Positions 5,687-7,876 of a stretch of DNA of 7,876 nucleotides are shown in pieces. The stretch is taken from contig JBGQHM010000313.1 in NCBI GenBank assembly GCA_041497995.1, forward strand, positions 1 through 7,876, given 5' to 3'. Every line of letters begins with the position of its first letter. Within the stretch, counting starts at the first letter, position 1. This DNA is from DATKMS01 sp041497995 (GTDB lineage: Bacteria > Desulfobacterota > Binatia > HRBIN30). The notes below the pieces were generated by a model. That model was not told the DNA's origin, searched no databases, and saw only the letters and a list, made by a program, of their open reading frames with translations. Both the position numbers and the translations under genes were made by a program.

Positions 5687-5757
5687 CGTAGGGTCCGCTG
5701 TGCGGACCATCCTTCCCCGCAACACCGGTCAGATCGGTCCGCACAGCGGACCCTACG
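5687..5757. repeat. REPIN-like paired palindrome, copy B, between the hydrolase and SafE-like genes
   Basis: This element has perfect 22-base outer inverted repeats: 5687-5708 is the reverse complement of 5736-5757, with 27 bases between. Each arm is itself a hairpin (GGTCCGC-TGT-GCGGACC at 5692-5708 and GGTCCGC-ACA-GCGGACC at 5736-5752). It shares a 21-base left portion and the 22-base right portion with the copy at 2543-2614, in the same orientation, but not the inner spacer. No flanking direct duplication is obvious. It lies 20 bases after the hydrolase stop and 24 bases before the SafE-like start, so in transcripts from the hydrolase it would fold strongly and could limit read-through. 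There is no U-tract, so it is not a classical terminator. Confidence 0.88.
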
Positions 5758-5777
5758 ACGTCTCGTTGCTGTCATCC

Positions 5778-6602
5778 CTATGGCAACGGTGCGGCCAGAT
5801 TCTCCGCGATGAGCTGGTAGACCTTCGACGAGAACAGCAGCGCGTTGTGGCCGACGCCTGCGACCTCGATGTTGAGCGCACCGGGGTACTCGGCGTTGCG
5901 CGGCGGCAGGATCATGGCGTCGAAGCTAGAATGGATTGCGATGACGTCGAACTGCTGCGGCACGCGATCGGCAGCGCCCAGGGTTTTGAGGAACGGCGAG
6001 CGTGGGTTGAGCTTATGGATCGTGCCGCGCGCGTTGCGCGCCAGCGCGGTGCCGCCGTGCGGAGTGCCGAGGGTGACGATGCGCCGGACGTGCGGCGCCG
6101 GATAACGCCGCACGTAGTAGCGCAAGACGAGGCCGCCGAGGCTGTGGCCGATCAGTGTCAACGGGCGCTGCCTGCCGCTGGTCTCGGCGAGGTGTTCCAC
6201 TACGACCCGCAGCTGGGCGGCGGCGCCTTCGACGTCGAGCGCCAGCGTGCGATAGTCGAAACAACACACCGGACTCCAGCCATCGCGCAGCAGGCGCCGG
6301 CGCATCAGCCAGAAGCACCCGCGGCTCAAGCTCCAGCCGTGCACCAGCAGCACCGGCCCGCGCGCGCCGCCGCCCCATGCGTCGCGTGGCAGTAACCAAC
6401 CGAGTGGGACGGACAGAACCACTGCGGCGGTGGCAGCACACTCGACGATGAAGGCCCAGGCCGCGTCAACGAGACCCAGCGGCTCGCTGGTGTCGCAGTC
6501 AGTGACGTCGTGCAGCACCCGCGCACGCGCGAGGTACAGCGCCGCAGTGTAGAGGGTCATCACTGCGCCGAAGCAGGCGACGAGGTAGAAGACGGAAACC
6601 AC
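5778..6602 (-). CDS. Membrane-anchored alpha/beta hydrolase (lipase/esterase-like)
   Basis: This is a 274-residue serine hydrolase of the alpha/beta fold. Two hydrophobic segments (about 2-25 and 48-71) precede the catalytic domain and would anchor it in the membrane. The domain then shows LLVHGW (85-90, oxyanion region), the nucleophile elbow GHSLGG (152-157, S154), GTPHGG (179-184), D228 (SSFDAM) as probable acid, and H252 (GVGHNALL) as probable catalytic base. The arrangement resembles EstA/LipA-type triacylglycerol lipases; substrate and true activity are unknown. The start is uncertain: the GTG at 6602 opens directly into the first hydrophobic segment, whereas the ATG at 6560 would remove half of it. 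Neither has a clear ribosome binding site. The gene is divergent from plsB across 66 bases, so a role in lipid turnover fits the context. It may be co-transcribed with the SafE-like gene, but the repeat between them weakens that idea. Confidence 0.87.
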   Translation of the reverse strand: MVSVFYLVACFGAVMTLYTAALYLARARVLHDVTDCDTSEPLGLVDAAWAFIVECAATAAVVLSVPLGWLLPRDAWGGGARGPVLLVHGWSLSRGCFWLMRRRLLRDGWSPVCCFDYRTLALDVEGAAAQLRVVVEHLAETSGRQRPLTLIGHSLGGLVLRYYVRRYPAPHVRRIVTLGTPHGGTALARNARGTIHKLNPRSPFLKTLGAADRVPQQFDVIAIHSSFDAMILPPRNAEYPGALNIEVAGVGHNALLFSSKVYQLIAENLAAPLP

Positions 6603-6668
6603 GTCGGCAGGCTTTAGCTGAGGTGCGCGCCGGCGGCAAAGTGGTCGCGGTGTCCGGTGCGGAATGGT
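6603..6668. promoter_or_regulatory. Short divergent promoter region between the hydrolase and plsB
   Basis: These 66 bases separate two divergent starts, so promoters for both genes probably lie here or extend into the coding ends. I see no convincing -35/-10 pair and no palindrome. GCGGA six bases before the ATG at 6669 may serve as the plsB ribosome binding site. Confidence 0.3.
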
Positions 6669-7876
6669 ATGAGACGAGCGATGGATGATTCCGCGCGACG
6701 GTTGCCGCTGGTGCAGACGTTGGCGGCGACCGGACCGCTGCGGCGCTTCGGGTTGCTGCCGGGCCTGCTGTGCCACAAGGTGTTTGCGCAGGTACGCGTC
6801 GACCCCGGTGCGATCGAGCACATCCGCGGCCTCGCGGCACGCGGCAGCATCGTCTACGTGATGCGCCACCGCTCGCTGGTCGACTTCATGCTCGTTGCCT
6901 TCATCCTGCTGCGCGAGGGGCTGCCGATGCCGGAGTTCGTCTCCGACATCCCGACGTTGCTGCTGCGACCGCTGCGCGAGATCGTCGCGACGCTCTGGCA
7001 ACGCGTGCGCGCGGCGCGCATGCTCGGCAAAGAGCTGCGTCACTACGAGGATCGCGACCGCTGCCAGCGTTTGGTCAGCCAGGCCCGGCCGGTGCTGATC
7101 TTCATGCGCACGCGGGCGCCCGGCATGCGGTTGATGGAGAGCCGCCGGTCGGCGCTGCGGCGTGTACGCAGCGGCACGGACTACCTGCGCGAGATCCTGC
7201 GCGCCGGACGTGCCAACGACCACGAGGTGTTCCTGGTGCCGATCGCGATGTTGCGCGGCCGTGGTTACCGGCGGCGCGAATCGCGGCTGGCAACGCTGGT
7301 GTACAGTGTCCAAGAGGCCCCCGGTGAAGCCAAGCGACTGCTGTCGTTGGTGTGGAATGCCCGCGAGACCAGCATCACGGTCGGCAAGCACGTCGCGCTG
7401 CGTGAGTTTGCGCAGCGCTATCGCAACGAGGGTGACGAGCGCATCGTACGCCGCGTCGCACGGGCGCTGCAGATTTTCTTGCGCCGCGAGGAACGCCTGG
7501 TCACCGGGCCGACGTTGCTCCCGAAGCGCACGGTGCGCCAGATCGTGTTGCAGGGAGACGACCTGGCGCAGCTCATCCATCGTCTGGCGCGCGAACGCAA
7601 CCAACCTGAGTCGCAGCTGTGGCGGACCGCCGAGCGCTACTTTGACGAGATGGCGGCGAACTACAAGGGCAGCTACTTCGCCGTCATCGAGTTCATCTTC
7701 AATCGCATCTGGCCGCGCGTCTTCCAAGGCTTCGAGTACAGCGGCCTGGAAAAAGTGGCCGAGTGTGTGAAGCAGCATCCGGTGGTGCTGGTGCCATGTC
7801 ACCGCAGTCACTTCGACTACCTCATCCTCTCGTATCTGTTCCACGCCAACTACCTCAGCCCGCCGCACATCGCCGC
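6669..7876 (+). CDS. plsB: Glycerol-3-phosphate acyltransferase PlsB, 5' part
   Basis: PlsB transfers an acyl chain to the sn-1 position of glycerol 3-phosphate, the first step of phospholipid synthesis, at the inner membrane. 402 codons are present and the frame is open to the right edge. The product ends in VPCHRSHFDYLILSYLF and SPPHIA, matching the HRSHMDYLLLSYV and VPPHIAAG of E. coli PlsB as I recall it. H378 and D383 form catalytic motif I. Upstream matches to PlsB include VPIAMLRGRG and TGPTLLPKR. The N-terminal half also carries an HX4D motif, H67-RSLV-D72 in VYVMRHRSLVDF, where E. coli PlsB has YNSKAD. The ATG at 6669 has GCGGA six bases upstream; an ATG at 6681 is in frame and nearly as good. 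The remaining acyltransferase motifs and the C-terminal domain lie outside the window. The assignment is strong. Confidence 0.92.
   Translation, partial: MRRAMDDSARRLPLVQTLAATGPLRRFGLLPGLLCHKVFAQVRVDPGAIEHIRGLAARGSIVYVMRHRSLVDFMLVAFILLREGLPMPEFVSDIPTLLLRPLREIVATLWQRVRAARMLGKELRHYEDRDRCQRLVSQARPVLIFMRTRAPGMRLMESRRSALRRVRSGTDYLREILRAGRANDHEVFLVPIAMLRGRGYRRRESRLATLVYSVQEAPGEAKRLLSLVWNARETSITVGKHVALREFAQRYRNEGDERIVRRVARALQIFLRREERLVTGPTLLPKRTVRQIVLQGDDLAQLIHRLARERNQPESQLWRTAERYFDEMAANYKGSYFAVIEFIFNRIWPRVFQGFEYSGLEKVAECVKQHPVVLVPCHRSHFDYLILSYLFHANYLSPPHIA

Noticed and set aside
5687..5757. Rho-independent terminator
   Set aside because: The stem is strong, but no T-tract follows on either strand, and the same sequence recurs inside a coding frame at 2543-2614.
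2543..5757. Composite transposon bounded by the two repeats
   Set aside because: The repeats are short, in direct orientation and enclose no transposase; the enclosed genes look native in composition.
5778..7868. A 696-codon open frame on the minus strand
   Set aside because: Only its C-terminal 274 codons (from 6602) encode a recognisable hydrolase. The rest is antisense to plsB, with the Q/R/H-rich, low-complexity composition typical of GC-rich shadow frames.

Overview
This is a GC-rich, gene-dense bacterial window with tightly packed, partly overlapping genes and no rRNA, tRNA, CRISPR array or transposase. It suggests an uncultivated proteobacterium-like lineage, for example a deltaproteobacterial or Binatota-type soil or groundwater organism. 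The reasons are a long PlsB-type glycerol-3-phosphate acyltransferase, a divergent cbb3-type terminal oxidase and a palindromic dispersed repeat. This placement is inference; no marker gene in the window settles it.

Layout, left to right. (1) 1-3293, minus strand: a terminal oxidase operon. In transcription order it holds a four-helix membrane protein of unknown function (3293-2685), a secreted diheme cytochrome c (2601-1747), the catalytic oxidase subunit CcoN (1750-359) and the monoheme subunit CcoO (307 to beyond the left edge). The cytochrome c and ccoN overlap by 4 bases (GTGA). (2) 3294-3485: a divergent intergenic region carrying a 13-base perfect palindrome. (3) 3486-4984, plus strand: a radical SAM/SPASM protein whose stop overlaps the GTG start of a small three-helix membrane protein. 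(4) 4994-5662, minus strand: a TauE/SafE (DsbD_2-like) membrane protein with a histidine-rich tail, converging on the previous pair with only 9 bases between them. (5) 5687-5757: a palindromic repeat, the second copy of one found at 2543-2614. (6) 5778-6602, minus strand: a membrane-anchored alpha/beta hydrolase. (7) 6669 to the right edge, plus strand: plsB, cut at its acyltransferase motif I.

The first four segments plausibly form one respiratory module. The diheme cytochrome would feed electrons to CcoO/CcoN, replacing the CcoP subunit of textbook ccoNOQP operons (no CcoP is visible here, though it could lie left of the window). The SafE-like protein is of a type often found with cbb3 oxidase assembly genes. 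The radical SAM protein with its membrane partner could serve cofactor maturation. The hydrolase and plsB belong to lipid metabolism and appear unrelated.

The most unusual feature is the paired-hairpin repeat. One copy sits at the 5' end of the cytochrome c gene and appears to supply both its Shine-Dalgarno-like sequence and its GTG start codon. Other points of interest are the divergent active-site surroundings of CcoN, the two-fold repeat in the unknown membrane protein, the uncharacterised radical SAM/membrane protein pair, and the retained HX4D motif in the N-terminal half of PlsB.
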